A stretch of DNA of 64,000 bases from Sweltsa coloradensis (lineage: Eukaryota > Arthropoda > Insecta > Plecoptera > Chloroperlidae), in the NCBI GenBank assembly GCA_024449915.1, contig JAMZAV010001996.1:62001-126000 (forward strand), in the 5' to 3' direction. The notes under the pieces were generated by a model that was given only the letters and a program-made list of their open reading frames with translations, searched no databases and was not told the origin of the DNA. The translations under genes and the position numbers were made by a program. How positions within the stretch are numbered: position 1 is the stretch's first letter; every line of letters begins with the position of its first letter. Of this stretch, positions 21,164-34,115 are shown piece after piece.

Positions 21164-21331
21164 CCTCGCAGTTTCTACGTCGTGTGGTGGATCTTGTTCC
21201 GTGCAATCATCAGGCCAGACCTCGCAGTTTCTACGTCGTGTGGTGGATCTTGTTCCGTGCAATCATCAGGCCAGACCTCGCAGTTTCTACGTCGTGTGGT
21301 GGATCTTGTTCCGTGCAATCATCAGGCCAGA
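21164..21331. repeat. Perfect 3 x 56 bp tandem repeat
   Basis: Three identical 56 bp units (21164, 21220, 21276) begin CCTCGCAGTTTCTACGTCGT. The period is not a multiple of three, so the open frames through it simply read the unit in rotating phase. Confidence 0.95.
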
Positions 21332-21978
21332 GATTACGTCTAACCTCTCAGCTCAACTCTGTTATTAGATTAGCCCGGCCCGAGGCTAGTTAGCCAGTCA
21401 CGTGGTGCGAGGTATCGGAAGTCGGGGCACGGAGCGTGGACTAACTTCTTGGTGGGGGCGGTAGGGCCACGCGCCGACCCAAAACTCTCAACTATGAAGA
21501 GGTCTTTAAAATGTATTCGTCAATGCCTTCGACATTTCATTTGCTATTTTAACTTCTTTTTAACGAATCGTGTTGTTGTCTTAGTTCAATTTTACAACTA
21601 AAGGCCTATAATCAAATAATGGAATGTAAAACGTTAAATTCAATAAACGTTTACACGTTTTTTTCTGGCATAACCGTAATGTACACTTAATCTTTAACTA
21701 CACTTGTATCTTTGATTCCATGCTTGACAACTGTTCACAAGCTGCCGATCTCATGTTTTCTGTCGTCAGGAACAGATATTTGTAAAATGTTTTAGTACAC
21801 GTGTGTGGCATTCCTTCAGTCCGGATTACCGGAGGCCGGAATCTATCCGACCTGAATGAGAGTTATTAAATGTGTATTGCCTCAATCTCTATCGTAATTA
21901 ACATGTATTTCTAGTCGCGTTCCCCATGTCTGAAGCTGAACCCATCAGCTACGTATTCATCCAACGTTAAATATCGGA
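21332..21978. other. No feature recognised
   Basis: A GC-richer patch lies near 21370-21480, then AT-rich sequence. Confidence 0.5.
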
Positions 21979-22219
21979 ACCCGGCACCTCCACCAAATTA
22001 GAATGAAAAATCTTCTGGTTTGAAACCGAGTTCATCTAAACCATACGGCGACTGTTTCAAGCTACGCCTACTGTTCTGTTGGGTTTTAAAAACGTGTAGA
22101 GCTTCTTTATCGCAGGAGACGTGATCACAGACAACTTGTCCCTCTTTAGCTGAATAACTCGTGAAAGTTGAGAGGGTATAGTTGCGATGGACTCTCGAAG
22201 TTGTAATTGGTATCACTCA

Positions 22220-22520
22220 ATTGATTGGATATGTTAACGTCTCTATAAAGCACTTTGTTATTGAGACATGAGTGGTCATAGTAGATGAGTATACAGCAGA
22301 TGAGGAAACCCGTACGCACGTACCTACTCATTTCAAAAGTACCAGGGACAACGGCTTACGTCACATCCGAGGACGGTGTAACTTGACAGTCATATAGGTC
22401 ACTCCAATACTAACTTCGAGCAGACGTCGAGGAGAACGAAGCCGTTACACTAGCTCTCGAACCCTCCATCTGCTTAACAGTATCTAGTTCAGGGAAAGCG
22501 GTCACCCACTCTACCCGATG
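22220..22520 (+). repeat. Repeat family E, copy 1
   Basis: About 300 bp shared with 39866-40210. Blocks include GGATAT, AACGTCTC, AAAGTACCA, AACGGCTTACGTCA, GGACGGTGTAAC and CAGACGTCGAGGAGAACGAA, then GCCGTTACACTAGCTCTC and CACCCACTC. No termini or coding capacity were identified. Confidence 0.65.
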
Positions 22521-24847
22521 ATACGCTAAAGCTGAGAATGTTTGAAGATACATAAAGTTCGGTATCAGAGCTTGTTGCATAATCTGCGATGATGGATGAG
22601 AGCTACACCATCAGAAAATTCGTGTTTGTGCGTAGTGGCCTTGATTAATTATTTTTTGAATTGCGTTTTATTATATATTTATTCTGTGTAGGGGCCTACT
22701 CATTGTGCTCATTGCCCATGAGAGGTACGTGTAAATAGCATTTTCAAGTGTCATTTTATAGCGTTTTTTACCTCTATTTATTGGCCACCTTCAATATCTT
22801 GTGCATGAACTTTTTTCACATTTTTTATTTGAAATTCGGTCATCAAGGTTGAATTTATGAGAACTGAATAAAAATGTGTGTACACAAATTATAGATACTT
22901 TAACAAAAAGACTGGAAAACTAAAGTTTTAAGTGAAAACATATTACTTTGTAGCAACTATTCATAAAACGCTATATATTCACGTATCTCTACCAATGAGT
23001 TAAAATGCCTATGTCGGCCTCTGATGACCAATAAAAGGCGGAATGATTGGTGAAGCCTGGGGGGGACAACGCGTTATCATTAAAAAGGTTCAGTTTTCTG
23101 ACTTTCTAAATCGAGAGTTCCGTGCGTTACGCGTGGGAATATTTGTCTCGTCCTTGCTTACGCGCTTCTCCAATGAAAGTGCTTCAAGTCTAGACTGACG
23201 CTGAGTAAGTGACAACTCTGTGCACTAAGACAGAGAACAGTGTCGCTATCTGCACGAGACATCAGTCATCACCTCCTCCGACCTCGACGGCTCGGTCGAG
23301 CTCGCTTCCGAAAGCAATAAATAAATTCCATCCACCGCTTTGAACGTACGGTATGTTGCGTTTAATTAAACTGCACATGCACAAAAACCCTCGTTTGTAC
23401 TCTGAGCGCAGAGTCGTTCGTTATTCCGTGATTAAATTGCCAGTTCCTTAGTCCCGACTGCCGCCGCGCGGAGCGCTCTTAGCGGCAATTAGATGCGTTT
23501 TTGTTCTATTTAAGACGGATGCCGTGGACGTCTTCGCTTCGGGGGGCGGGGGGGGGATGCAGTTCGAGAGTAACTCGTGTTTCTGAAAACTTCTCGCTTT
23601 TTACGAGATCGAGTCTCGTCCGCACAGATTGATGGACCACTTGTTAGCTGTTGTGCTGACTTGGCTTGGCTGAGCTAGTGGAGCTTCACAAAGAGGTCAA
23701 TGAAGTGAACTTTTAAATTTAATTATCTTCGGATGTTTCATTTTAACTCGCGAGCACTCAAACAGTGTTGAGTAATGGAATTGACAATTACCAGTAATTG
23801 CTTGTTGTATGTGCTTCTGCTTAGTTTGTGCCGATATAAAACTATTTCGCAGTTCTAGAAACAGTAGGTAACTGGAGAATGTTTGTTTTGTGTTAAGAAT
23901 CAACACAATGTTTTTTTGCCGTAATGTTTGTAGGTTGTCAATCAAACTGCAGACATATAATGACGCACTGGACAACTAAAGTCATAGAACTGTAACCCGC
24001 GTCAGTTAACACGGCTATTTTACCCACATAGAACGCGTGTGATATAAACGGGGTCTTCAGCCCACGAGAATGTCGTGATTTGAACTTTGATGTTGCATAA
24101 AGATCAACTTGTTTGACAGTATCAAGTTTTAAATCACTTTTAGTTTGTTTAATTCACTTCCTTATTCTAACCTCAAACCCAAAACGTAATACTATCCATC
24201 AATTCTAGATTTAAAGTCAATAAATACACTTTGTATTATTATTTGGGTAGATCTTATTTTACACAATGAGGCGATGATGATTTGTTTTGCTTAGTTTATT
24301 TATGTAATAATGCTATTCGAGAAGATGATGATAAGAAAACCCTCGTCCTCTTAGAGCCATACGCCTCGGACCAGCGCATTTATCGTATGTGCCACCGTGG
24401 ACGGCTTACCAAATGTGAAACCAATAGGTTAAAATGTATATTATTAGAAATGATGGTCAAATTCCCGTTTGTTAATCGCATGACAAACCCTTACAGTCTG
24501 GATTCTCCCCCCCCCCTCCCGAGTCCAGTCTATAGGATCATCCTCTCTGGGTTATAACGAGCGTACCGTGATATTGACTCCCGCCCTCAGCCTCGGGCTA
24601 ACCTGGTCCAATACAGAACGTAGCGCGCACCAATTAACACGTAACCGATGTCTGTTAATACCGGTATTAGAACGTGGGCTCTGCAATCCCAAGGCAATGT
24701 TGTAGAGGTTTAATACTAGTGGGGGGGGGGGGGGGGCGAGTTGTAAATGAAGTGAATTAACACTAGGACCATGCGGGTAGAGGTTATGACAGCCGGGTAG
24801 GGAAGAAACGGACATTATAACACTGCATGTGAAAATCTTACGTTATG
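22521..24847. other. No supported gene; CpG-rich patch at about 23090-23600
   Basis: The patch has many CpG dinucleotides against an AT-rich background, plus a G-run near 23540-23557. It could be a regulatory or promoter region, but no exon was found next to it. A run of about 17 G lies at 24721-24737. Confidence 0.4.
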
Positions 24848-25030
24848 ATTTTCTACCAGTTCATTTTCTACTGTCTGTATTTTTTATACCCGATTTTCGT
24901 GTAACAAAAAATATTTTTTGGGAAATGGTGGAGGTGCCGGTCTAGACAATTATTAATATTTAGCTTATGCCAGGGACATTAAAAAAAAAAAAAACAGTCA
25001 GTAGAAAAGGAACTGGTAGAAAATCATATT
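24848..25030. repeat. Foldback carrying the GGCACCTCCACC motif (minus strand)
   Basis: Outer arms GATTTTCTACCAGTTC (from about 24851) and GAACTGGTAGAAAATC (to about 25026) are inverted. The interior (24894-24972) holds the motif reversed, TGGTGGAGGTGCCGG at 24926-24940. An inverted sister of that interior lies at 25195-25262. Confidence 0.55.
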
Positions 25031-25034
25031 GTTA

Positions 25035-25166
25035 GAGTTTGATCGAAGAGAGTTTGAAGAGTAATGTAGTGTAAGAGAGTGTTTGATTGAAGAGAGTTTG
25101 AAGAGTAATGTAGTGTAAGAGAGAGTTTGATTGAAGAGAGTTTGAAGAGTAATGTAGTGTAAGAGA
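25035..25166. repeat. 3 x 44 bp tandem repeat
   Basis: Units at 25035, 25079 and 25123 share GAAGAGAGTTTGAAGAGTAA, then TGTAGTGTAAGAGA. They differ at only one to three positions. Confidence 0.95.
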
Positions 25167-25194
25167 ACTCGTACATTATGATTTTATACCCCTA

Positions 25195-25275
25195 GTATAA
25201 GCTAAAAATAAATAATTGTCAGGACCGGCACCTCCACCACTTCCCCAAAAAATATTTTTTGTTATCTATATATCG
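25195..25275 (+). repeat. Module H with GGCACCTCCACC motif
   Basis: TATAAGCTAAAAAT, AATTGTCAGGACCGGCACCT, CCACCA and AAAATATTTTTTG recur in order here, at 52828-52905, in reverse at 24894-24972, and more loosely at 35965-36025. Confidence 0.6.
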
Positions 25276-28200
25276 GGTTATTTAACGTCTATGTTATTCA
25301 ATTATTAAAAAAGGCCGTTCATAAGATGCAATAATAAAATAATTAAATAAAAACAACGCACAACAAGAGAATATGTATTACAACATATTTTGTAATGAAT
25401 ATTGTTTTCAATGTGAAATGAAATGAATAAAGATGAATTAACTAATCACTAAATGGTTGTATGTTTCCTAGGAATGTTTCTCTCAACACTTCAGCAACCT
25501 AGATGCCAAACAGAAAGTAATCCTGAGCCTTATCCTCGCATCTTTGAGCCCGGAATGAATAAACTCTGCGATCACTGGCGGTCGTCGAGGAAACTTCTCC
25601 GTTTACCTCTTACAGCTTACAAGGAAAGATACGCACTCGACTCGAGTCCTTTGTTTACCTTGCCGAACTCTTTGGAACGGAGATATTTCTTCTGAAAATA
25701 AACCGACCACTTGGTTTCATCTTTATCCCATGAGTTCGGTGTTCGGGTTCCTTGGATTTCAATACCCACTGAAGACGTCTCCTCTTTGAACATACGTTCT
25801 CGTTTTAAGCCTCATGTTCGGATAACTAAATCGTTACACTAAATACTAAATTGACTATTACATAAACATTTATTTATTTATTTATAAGCTTACAGGTATA
25901 TAAAGTTTTGTATGGAGATCCAATACTAACATTTTAAAATACTAAAAAATATACAGTTTCATAACATTACAAATTAACAAATTTACCAAACAACTTTTAA
26001 AATGTATTAGCCCATCTTTCTATACAGTGCTCTCAGGTAACAAATTCCATTCAGATACTGTTTTATTAATAAATGAACATTTTCTTTCATCTGTCTTAAT
26101 TATATATTTTTTAAAATTTCCAATCATGATCCCCTACCCTTTTAAATCCCCCTTTTAAGGCAACTATTGATTTCTCCCCAGCATGGAAAATCTCTTGACG
26201 CCTTATACAATTTACAGAGCCTGTCACTTATTCTCCTCAAATCTAAGGTCTCCCATCCTAAATCATTTAATTGATTAATTAATTAGTTTGCTTGTAAATT
26301 AAACCGGAGCCACCCGGATGTCCGCTAGGAGTCTAAATGAGCATTGATTTATTGACTTAACATGTACTTATAAAAATTTGTTTTGTTTGTAATATTTTTT
26401 TTGTACAACTTGATTTGTTTGTAAAAATGTAAAGTTATAAAAAAAAACAGTTTTCACTTTTTGTCAAAATATAACTTCATCAAGAACAGCCAAATTCTGT
26501 TATAGCTACGTAGCTCTTCTTATTACAGTATTTGAGACAGCTGCCCGAAAAGTGACTAGACATATAGCTTTCAATGCTTTATCTGTCGCGTGCTTTACAC
26601 TATCTGCATCCGTTACACTCCGGTGCAGGCTGGTGCAAGTGAGCGAGCACTTCGGTGTGAAACTCTTGATTATCCTCCGAACGAGTCGAGAAAGACAATT
26701 CCTCAATTAAAAGTAAACACGGATATAAAATTCCCCGCGGAAACGAAGGAACGAGGAAAATGCCTCGATGTGGGAAAGCGAAGGATTTTCACCTGGCGTT
26801 CCTGACATTCCTGGCATTTTAATATTGCGCCTCCCTCGGGAACCGCTGAGGGTTCTCGGCTCGGGATGAGTAAGACAATGGTTCTCTAGCTTGTGATACC
26901 AGGGGGTGACGTCATCTAGGGCTCCGAGGAAAGTTCAGGGCAGACCTAAAACACGTAGAGAAGTATAAAGTTTATAGAAAACGACACAGATACAAAATAA
27001 ACTTGAAATAAATTAAATTTGAGACGAAGCCATTTAATTGAATAAAAATTAAGAATCCACCTCAGTCGAATCTGTCGATTATCTGGAACAACAATCGGAG
27101 AATTATCGCCATATTTAATTTTTTTTTGCATTTATTTAAGTTTGAATGAGTTTATTGGTCAACCTGAGACGCAGGGTGGTTTTTTATTTCTTATGCTGTT
27201 GATGTCAGCATGGATGGTTGATAAGCGATCAAAATATTTTTTGTAATCGTATTTTTATATTTGTTTAAATACTATTGTACACTCACTGACTTCATAATAT
27301 GCTCTACAAGTATCTCCACTCTAAGTTTGCGTGGTCAATGTAAATAAAGTCTTGCGATTCCATGAATTGAATCCGCCTCGATAGTATCTAGTTCATTGCG
27401 TGCTCCCTGAAACAGCCTTGCCTCACTTAACAACCTCATTAGCGTTTATTTTAAGAACTTTGACATTCATTCAAGCTTCCTAGATGCGAGTTCACTCCCT
27501 ACAATATAAACCACCCCACACACAATAACTCGCCCCGGAACACGGTGATAAAAGCATTCCAACACCGTATACCCGACGTAATGGTTTAATACCTGTATTA
27601 ATAAATCTCGCCCGAGAGAATAATGGAATCACTCCTTCACCAGACTACGACCTGTCGGGGCACGTCTTATCTCGCCGTCCGCGAGAATTACCGCCAAGAA
27701 CGAGACTTTACGGCGAGAAAATAATTACGAGACTTCGGGCGAGTCCGTAGCGGCTCGTGTTGTGTCGTGATGACAATGTCGGTGATTAACTGTGTGGACT
27801 TAATAAAGTTCGTGATACGTTTCATGTTGAAAGCTTAAATAATGTAACTATGTAGTGTAGCAAACTAGATGGTATAGTTTGTTCCCTAACTCGTTCACTA
27901 CTGCCTACTAATTATGTAGGGAAACTTATACTCTTCTGCACGTAACTTTTCATCTTAAATGGCCGCCTGATTGTTGTTACTTTTATATGGTTTTATTTAT
28001 TAATACATTGAATTGAGATGTAAACATGTAATGGTAGATTTAATAGTTGATGGCAATTATTAATATGTTATTGTATTATATAACCCACTTTACTAGCACT
28101 TGTATAACATATAAACATTTAAAGAGATGGCTGAAATACATAAATGTAACACTTGTGAGTACATTGTGCAACTAATTATTACGGAATTTATAAATAAATT

Positions 28201-28741
28201 ATTAAATGTACATTAATAGATACATTACAAAATAATACACTGCAAAATTATTACTTGCATAAAATAACGAAATAGGTAAACGGTTAAAGTGTTGAGCGTA
28301 TGACCTTTAATTTATTCCCAGCTTATATAGACACAAGTTGGAACGCGGGTTGGGATTTTGCCCGCGTCTGTTTGAACAACAAATTTTTACCCACGTAACT
28401 CACCGACCCGCGTTGAGCGCTTGTAATATAAACAGTCTTGTATAATATATTGTCCTTTTATGATTAAATTGATTACATTCCTAATATAAAATATCCTAAG
28501 GAAATACTTACTATATCTCCTAGTTAACTGCAAACTAGAGCAACGGCAAACGACCTGAACTATTTTCTATTGGTTAATAGCAGCAAAATTGTGATGTAAT
28601 TCGTATCTATTTTGTTTTCTGGATTCGGTGTTTCTTGCTAAGTTAACTAATAATTTATTTCAATACTAGCGATGTGCCTTCGTGTCACACATCAAGTCTC
28701 AATAGTAAAGCGTATTAGTGCGTTGTTGAGTAACCGTGTGG
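25276..28741. other. Long stretch without recognised features
   Basis: Mostly AT-rich. A CpG-richer patch lies near 27590-27770. Open frames are under 95 codons with no domain. Confidence 0.45.
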
Positions 28742-28808
28742 CGTAGTGATACCATGTGTTGAGGCAGGGTCGCAGCATAGTGATACCGTGTGTTGAGGCA
28801 GAGTCGCG
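28742..28808. repeat. 2 x 34 bp tandem repeat
   Basis: TAGTGATACC-TGTGTTGAGGCAG is repeated with a 34 bp period and a few substitutions. Confidence 0.85.
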
Positions 28809-31800
28809 GAGTGATATACGGGGGGCAGTCACGCGCGCGCTTGCTTGAGTTCCACGAGATACGACCCTGTGACAGCCACGTCACATAAATAACAGTTGTT
28901 TTAATGCGGAAAACTAGAGTCTTAACTTTGTCGTCGGGTTTTTCTTGGGAAGGGAACGCGGACAATTCTTCGCTTCGTGTGTTTGTTTGGTGGACAATGT
29001 AGAAATGTTTACCTAGTTCGGTGTTTTACAACTTTTCGCATCTGCGGACCTCCGCTGAACACGTAGACCACCCATCCATTATAACCGTCTTTATAGAGTT
29101 TTCAAATGAAAAAGACAAACATTCTAGTAATTCTAGCCATAAAACACATTTATTAAAGTAGGGCCTATCTAACAAAAATATCTTACTAATGAGAATTTGT
29201 TTTCATTATACATTTATACATAATACAATACCACTGTGACAACTCTTGTTGGGCAAAATTTGGTCTATTTGATCTACTTTTAATTAGGCTTACGGTTTTC
29301 TAAAACAAATCGTTATAAAATTAGCAGTTTGCTTAAAGACACATTCCAGCCATTGTCACTATAGACAATAAGACCCGAACAGAATCGTAGCTTCTTCCAG
29401 CCGTTGTCACACCTTGCAAATCACCGCCCTAATACACACCGCTCAATTCTCTCCCTTAGCCCTTTTAATGAGTTCCAAATTAGTTTTAAATCCCACAAAG
29501 CCACCGACGTCGGAAACTCGACTGTTATTCCTCCTCCTCCCACACTTCACGCTATGATCGCTTTCAATTATTTCCCGTGCAATCACACTCGAACAAACTT
29601 GAATTACTTTGATTGTCTCCCAGTCACGCACAACAACAACAACGACGACAACAAGTCACGGTCTAGCGGATACAGACTGAGATTTATGTGGAATCAAGTG
29701 GCTGGATGCGTTCCTTGTCTTGCGAGAGGGATGTTCGTTACACGACTCCCCCCCTTATCGACCAACTCGTCGTAAATTAGCTGGCTATTGTGCGAAGCAC
29801 CGGGAAGATGTTACCCGATATTTGTGTAGCGCTTCCCGTCGAGGTAATGCTCTACTAGACCCGATAGCTTCATTAGTTTCTATCCAAATCCAATATGTTT
29901 CCTATTATTTGTTATTGCTTTTCTTCGTCGATCTGAGCTTCCGGTCGGGGGAACAGATTTTATCACTTGTTATTTAATGAAGTACGAAGGGTTGAAAGTT
30001 TGAGATAGAGCGAGGGAGTGTTTTTGCTAAGTTGAGCTTAGTGAGCAGCAATATATTAGGTACTTGAAAGTTCACTTCATTCTACTTCTACATTCTTCAC
30101 ATACTTCTACTTACTTTACTAACTAGTTTTAAATTGTTTATTTATTTTTACATACCATATAAACAATAAAAACTACACTGCCCTGAATTAAGACGGATGT
30201 TATTCATAGCAGAGTGACAACAGAGCATTCATCTTACATATATGTCTTACTTAGGTATGATTACTTACCTACTTAATAACTTACATTTTTTTTTAACTTC
30301 TAATTTTAAATGCAACAACAATATGATTAATCTCAACATTAAGGCATTCCTCTGTATTTATATGTATGTGGATTTGCCTAGTAAAAAGTACTTTTTTGGT
30401 AGTGTCTTTGAATCAATTTGTTCGACTTATAATTCATCAATCACTTAAATTATTTTGAACAGTTAATTAAAAACTTCATTTATCCTTAATCAACCCTTCT
30501 ATGAATTAAGAAGGAACTTCTAGAGGGATAATCTAACCTTGACTAGTGTTCAATATTTAATTATAGTTATTGTTATATAAATTAGAGAATGGCTGTGCTG
30601 GCTGATCCCTGCCAAAGGCGACTCGAAGACGAAAGAGGTCGTGTTTGTTTTTATTTTGATCTTTATTGATGGCAGGAAAGAAAGAGAGATAGAGAATATG
30701 AATTATGGGAACGTTTGGAAACGGAAAACAAAACGTTTATGATTGTCGAAAGGAATTGACTAAGACAGTTCCTACAACCTCTCGCGCACACTAGAATTAT
30801 TGTAGCACATTTCACAACTTGATTCCCTAGGTTACCGTCAATCTTAATCTAGGTTTCTATAGTTGAGTCACACGACGGGGTAATGTATGATAATGAAGTT
30901 CGCGGCGAGAATGAAATGTATCAATGAATACGTGATGTGTGGAAGAAGAACAGGGTTGCGCCTCTCTCTCTCTCTCTCTCGCTCGCTCTCAGATGCAGCG
31001 CTTTCCATCTGACTGCCAGGAATAGGAGAATGAGTTCCAATTTCACGGCCTATTTACTGTGGTAAAGCTTTATTTTACACCAGCTCCCGTCTCTCATGGA
31101 GACTACACAACCTCTGGCAGTTAAGCTCTCTGGAATAAAAACCCCCCAAGCTCATTACCTCAAGTTTTCCCGCGCAAACTTTACGCTTACGTAAACCAAT
31201 ATTTTTACTGCATTGCGCTCTCCCAAAGCTTCGCTGTCAATCTCCGTACTGAAACCAGCATACTTGTCATCTCTTTCTAATCTTCCAATCTCTTTGAAAC
31301 TATACGAACCTCTTTGCATAAGCCGAGAAACTTCCTTGCTCGTTAGTAGCATTAAAAGTTTTCCCCCTATTATATTTTTACGTTTCGGTTTAGTGTTAAA
31401 GTTGTCACGGGTCTCTTGGTACCAGCATCGACTTTAACGTCTTTGCGCGGAATCTCTTCCCTGCAGACCTCTTTGCTATCTCGCAAACTACCCGGAGTGT
31501 GTCATGGGGGCCGGGCTCACAATACTCGCTCAGCTAACTGCTACAATGTTAATTGCCAATCAATAGTTCGGTACCAGCATTGCCTTTATAGTCTGTATCG
31601 CGAGGCATGATCAAAACCATCTGCTGTTCGTTATGTCTGCCTTTGTTCTGATGAACAATCCTCTAATGCGATTATACACATTTTAAAACACATCACGTGT
31701 ATCAATGTATATTAATGCATGGATGTACTTGGATTATGCAACGAGAAACGTTGTGCTGACAATGAAATACAAAACTCAAATTAGAGCGCAGACTATTGTC

Positions 31801-31865
31801 ATTCTTCCGGTCACTTACTTAATAGAGATTGAGGGGATAGTTGGCAAAGAATGTATGAAGTCCCC
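28809..31865. other. Long stretch without a supported gene
   Basis: The frame of 123 codons at 29404-29775 opens at TTG and is rich in N, S, T and P, with no domain, so it is not called. A CT run lies near 30961-30990. Confidence 0.4.
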
Positions 31866-32095
31866 GACAGTGTTGGCTCAAGCGTTAAGCACGAGACTGA
31901 TTCGGGAGGATCTGGGTTCAAATCCCGTCGAGACCGGTAATCCTGACTGAATGTTTTCCTTAGTCGTTAAGGCGATTGTAAGGGAATGAATACACTTAAA
32001 CAGCCCTCGGGCATCCCTTTACAATTGACCTAACTCCAATACCTAGTAAGAAACCTGAAGAGGGTCATACATTGCACCCTGGGTAGGTTTACCAT
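31866..32095 (+). mobile_element. SINE-B, near-complete copy
   Basis: The tRNA-like head reads GACAGTGTTGGCTCAAGCGT, with B box GGGTTCAAATCCC. It is followed by GAGACCGGTAATCCTGACTG, AACAGCCCTCGGGCATCCCT and ACCTGAAGAGGGTCATACAT, then a GCACCCTGGGTAGGTT tail. This is the best reference copy of the family in the window. Confidence 0.75.
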
Positions 32096-32487
32096 GATAA
32101 TTAGTACTATAATAATAACTTCTAGTATGTATGAGAATAGGAAAAAATATCACCCTGAAGCCCATTTTAGAAATTCCAAACAACCCTCTCTTTTACAAAT
32201 GTCAGGAGCCGAAAAAGTAAATCACCGTTTTAAAAATTATATCATTATAGGCCTAATAGGGTTAATTTAGATTAGTAAAAAAGAACGCCTGGACTAATAC
32301 CTCTTCAAGCCTTGCGCTCTGCTTGTCTGGGTTAGAAGTCTATATTTCAGTTCCACCCGATGCGAAGGCTCGAGATTGGGAGGGGTTGGGGAAGTTTATT
32401 CTCCAGATGTTGGCAGTCCGACTGCATTAGTTTGTGATAAGGGCGCTCGTTTCCTTCCGGGTTTAATGTGTTTTAGATACGGATGTT
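32096..32487. other. No feature recognised
   Basis: AT-rich, then GC-rich towards the duplication at 32488. Confidence 0.5.
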
Positions 32488-32721
32488 GCCTAGCGACGTG
32501 CGAGGCATTACTGAGGCCGGGAGCGCGTAACCTGTAGGCGTAGCCCCGCCTGCTTTAGTCCTCGAGGCGGGACTCCCTAGCCAAGGCGGTGTCTCCACTA
32601 GCCTAGCGACGTGCGAGGCATTACTGAGGCCGGGAGTCGCGGTAACCTGTAGGCTGTAGCCACCGCCTGCTTTACGTCCTCGAGGACGGTGACTGCCCTA
32701 GCCAAGGCGGTGTCTTCACTA
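32488..32721. repeat. Tandem duplication, units of 113 and 121 bp
   Basis: Units starting GCCTAGCGACGTGCGAGGCA lie at 32488 and 32601. They differ almost entirely by missing single bases in the first unit. Confidence 0.85.
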
Positions 32722-32905
32722 GCTACTTGAGTCTGCGACTGCTTAAGTACCCGTGTGACTTAAGTAGTGACTTAGTACCTACTTAAGTTCAGTCCACACG
32801 GATACCTAACGTGTGACTTAAGTAAGCTTACCTTCTTAAATACCTACTTAAGTATAGTCCACACGGGTACCTACTTAAGTACCTTAGTCACGAACTTAAG
32901 TAGGC
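32722..32905. repeat. CTTAAGTA-rich palindromic array
   Basis: ACTTAAGTA-type palindromes occur about seven times in 180 bp, together with GTGTGACTTAAGTA and its inverted partner TACTTAAGT...AGTCCACACGG. The ends can fold on each other (GTACCCGTGTG against CACACGGGTAC). Confidence 0.7.
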
Positions 32906-33539
32906 AGTGGAGACATGGTGCAAGGGTTGTTTTCGCGAAATACTTGCCACACACACACCTCAAATATAAAACATGAGACAGACGAAAGTATTTCCTAGAT
33001 CATGTCCATTAGAAGCCATATAAGAAGTGGAGGTTGCACTCACCTTGCACTCTTATATATTAAACTAGCAGCTTTGAGCAGTCTAGGGTTGTCTTATCTA
33101 AGGTCTTTGGCACAATCGACAAGTTTATTTCATTTCGAACAGGATTTTTACACCCATCAAAGTTGCGATCCTATTCACATGCTTTTAACATACATTAACC
33201 TCAATTCTCCCCGACTATTAAAGTGAAATTAGCTACACTTTACAGAAAGTCGTGGTTGCATGACAGTGGTCTAACCTAGTTTCCAACTCAAAATTAGTTT
33301 CCTTGAACCCATTGAAAGCGTAAACAAAGGTTTGCAAACTCCAAACTGTTTGAAATTGGTTCAAAATCTGTATTGTTAGCTCAGTAGATATTTGATAAAG
33401 TTTTCGCCTAGCGTAATGAGATGAAGTACTTTAAAGTATCAACTGCAAACTAAAATATGATTGTAGAATTAACGTATTTTTGATGGGATGCTGTAAACAA
33501 TTCTAAACTCTAAGCCCCCCTTTATATGTGTGTGGCACG
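32906..33539. other. No feature recognised
   Basis: AT-rich. No repeat or coding signal was seen. Confidence 0.5.
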
Positions 33540-33968
33540 TTAAATAAATAAATAAATAAATTTTATTTAGAGTCTACCCACTCAGTTATATAACTGATTT
33601 TCAGTGGGGGACTTTAAATCAAAGCGACCAAGCCAACCCTGCAGGCCCCGACGCAATCGACGAGTGAGCGATAACCAACCAAAGATCGATATTTTTAATA
33701 GGAAATATAGCAATCAGTGGTATGGACAGTGCGAACACCCGCGGATCAACGCCAGAATCAACAAGGCCGATTCAGAACAACTCTGAAATTTATTATGTGC
33801 TTCGTTGCTAGGACGGCTCCAAAGTCACCGTTTACAAACTCCTAAGACAAGAACTGATGGACTGAAGTCCAAATCAGAAGTTAAAAAACTTCTGACTTTA
33901 GCGGAATCGAACCCTGGACCTTCTGCATTGGAAGCAGATACGCTAACCACAAGACCAACGAGCCACAC
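33540..33968 (-). mobile_element. SINE-A, full-length copy (reverse)
   Basis: On the minus strand, a tRNA-Gly-like head (TTGTGGTTAGCGTATCTGC, TTCCAA loop, B box near 33905-33915) leads into the family body. The end is GAGTGGGTAGACTCTAAAT and a (TTTA)n tail. It is head-to-head with the copy at 34116. Confidence 0.85.
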
Positions 33969-34037
33969 AAGACCAACGAGCCACACTAAGACCAACGAGC
34001 CACACTAAGACCAACGAGCCACACGAAGACCAACGCA
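33951..34037. repeat. 18-19 bp tandem repeat grown from the SINE head
   Basis: GACCAACGAGCCACACTAA repeats from 33953, 33971, 33990, 34009 and 34028. The unit is the reverse complement of the very 5' end of the SINE-A head (GTGTGGCTCGTTGGTC), so the SINE terminus itself has been amplified. Confidence 0.85.
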
Positions 34038-34115
34038 CAGATTCGTACATAGTAAAAATATACCATCTCCTGAGAGAGAGGGAGTGAATAACTAGCACTG
34101 TAATTAGAATTAGAA

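Noticed and set aside
21137..21393. Overlapping frames with repeated CGGSC and VVWWI segments
   Set aside because: They are products of the 3 x 56 bp repeat read in rotating phase.
29404..29775. 123-codon open frame rich in N, S, T and P
   Set aside because: It opens at TTG, has no recognised domain, splice context or neighbour, and is plausible by chance.
33953..34037. Regular short repeats considered as a CRISPR array
   Set aside because: The 18-19 bp units have no spacers, and the unit derives from the SINE head. Nothing else suggests a prokaryotic sequence.
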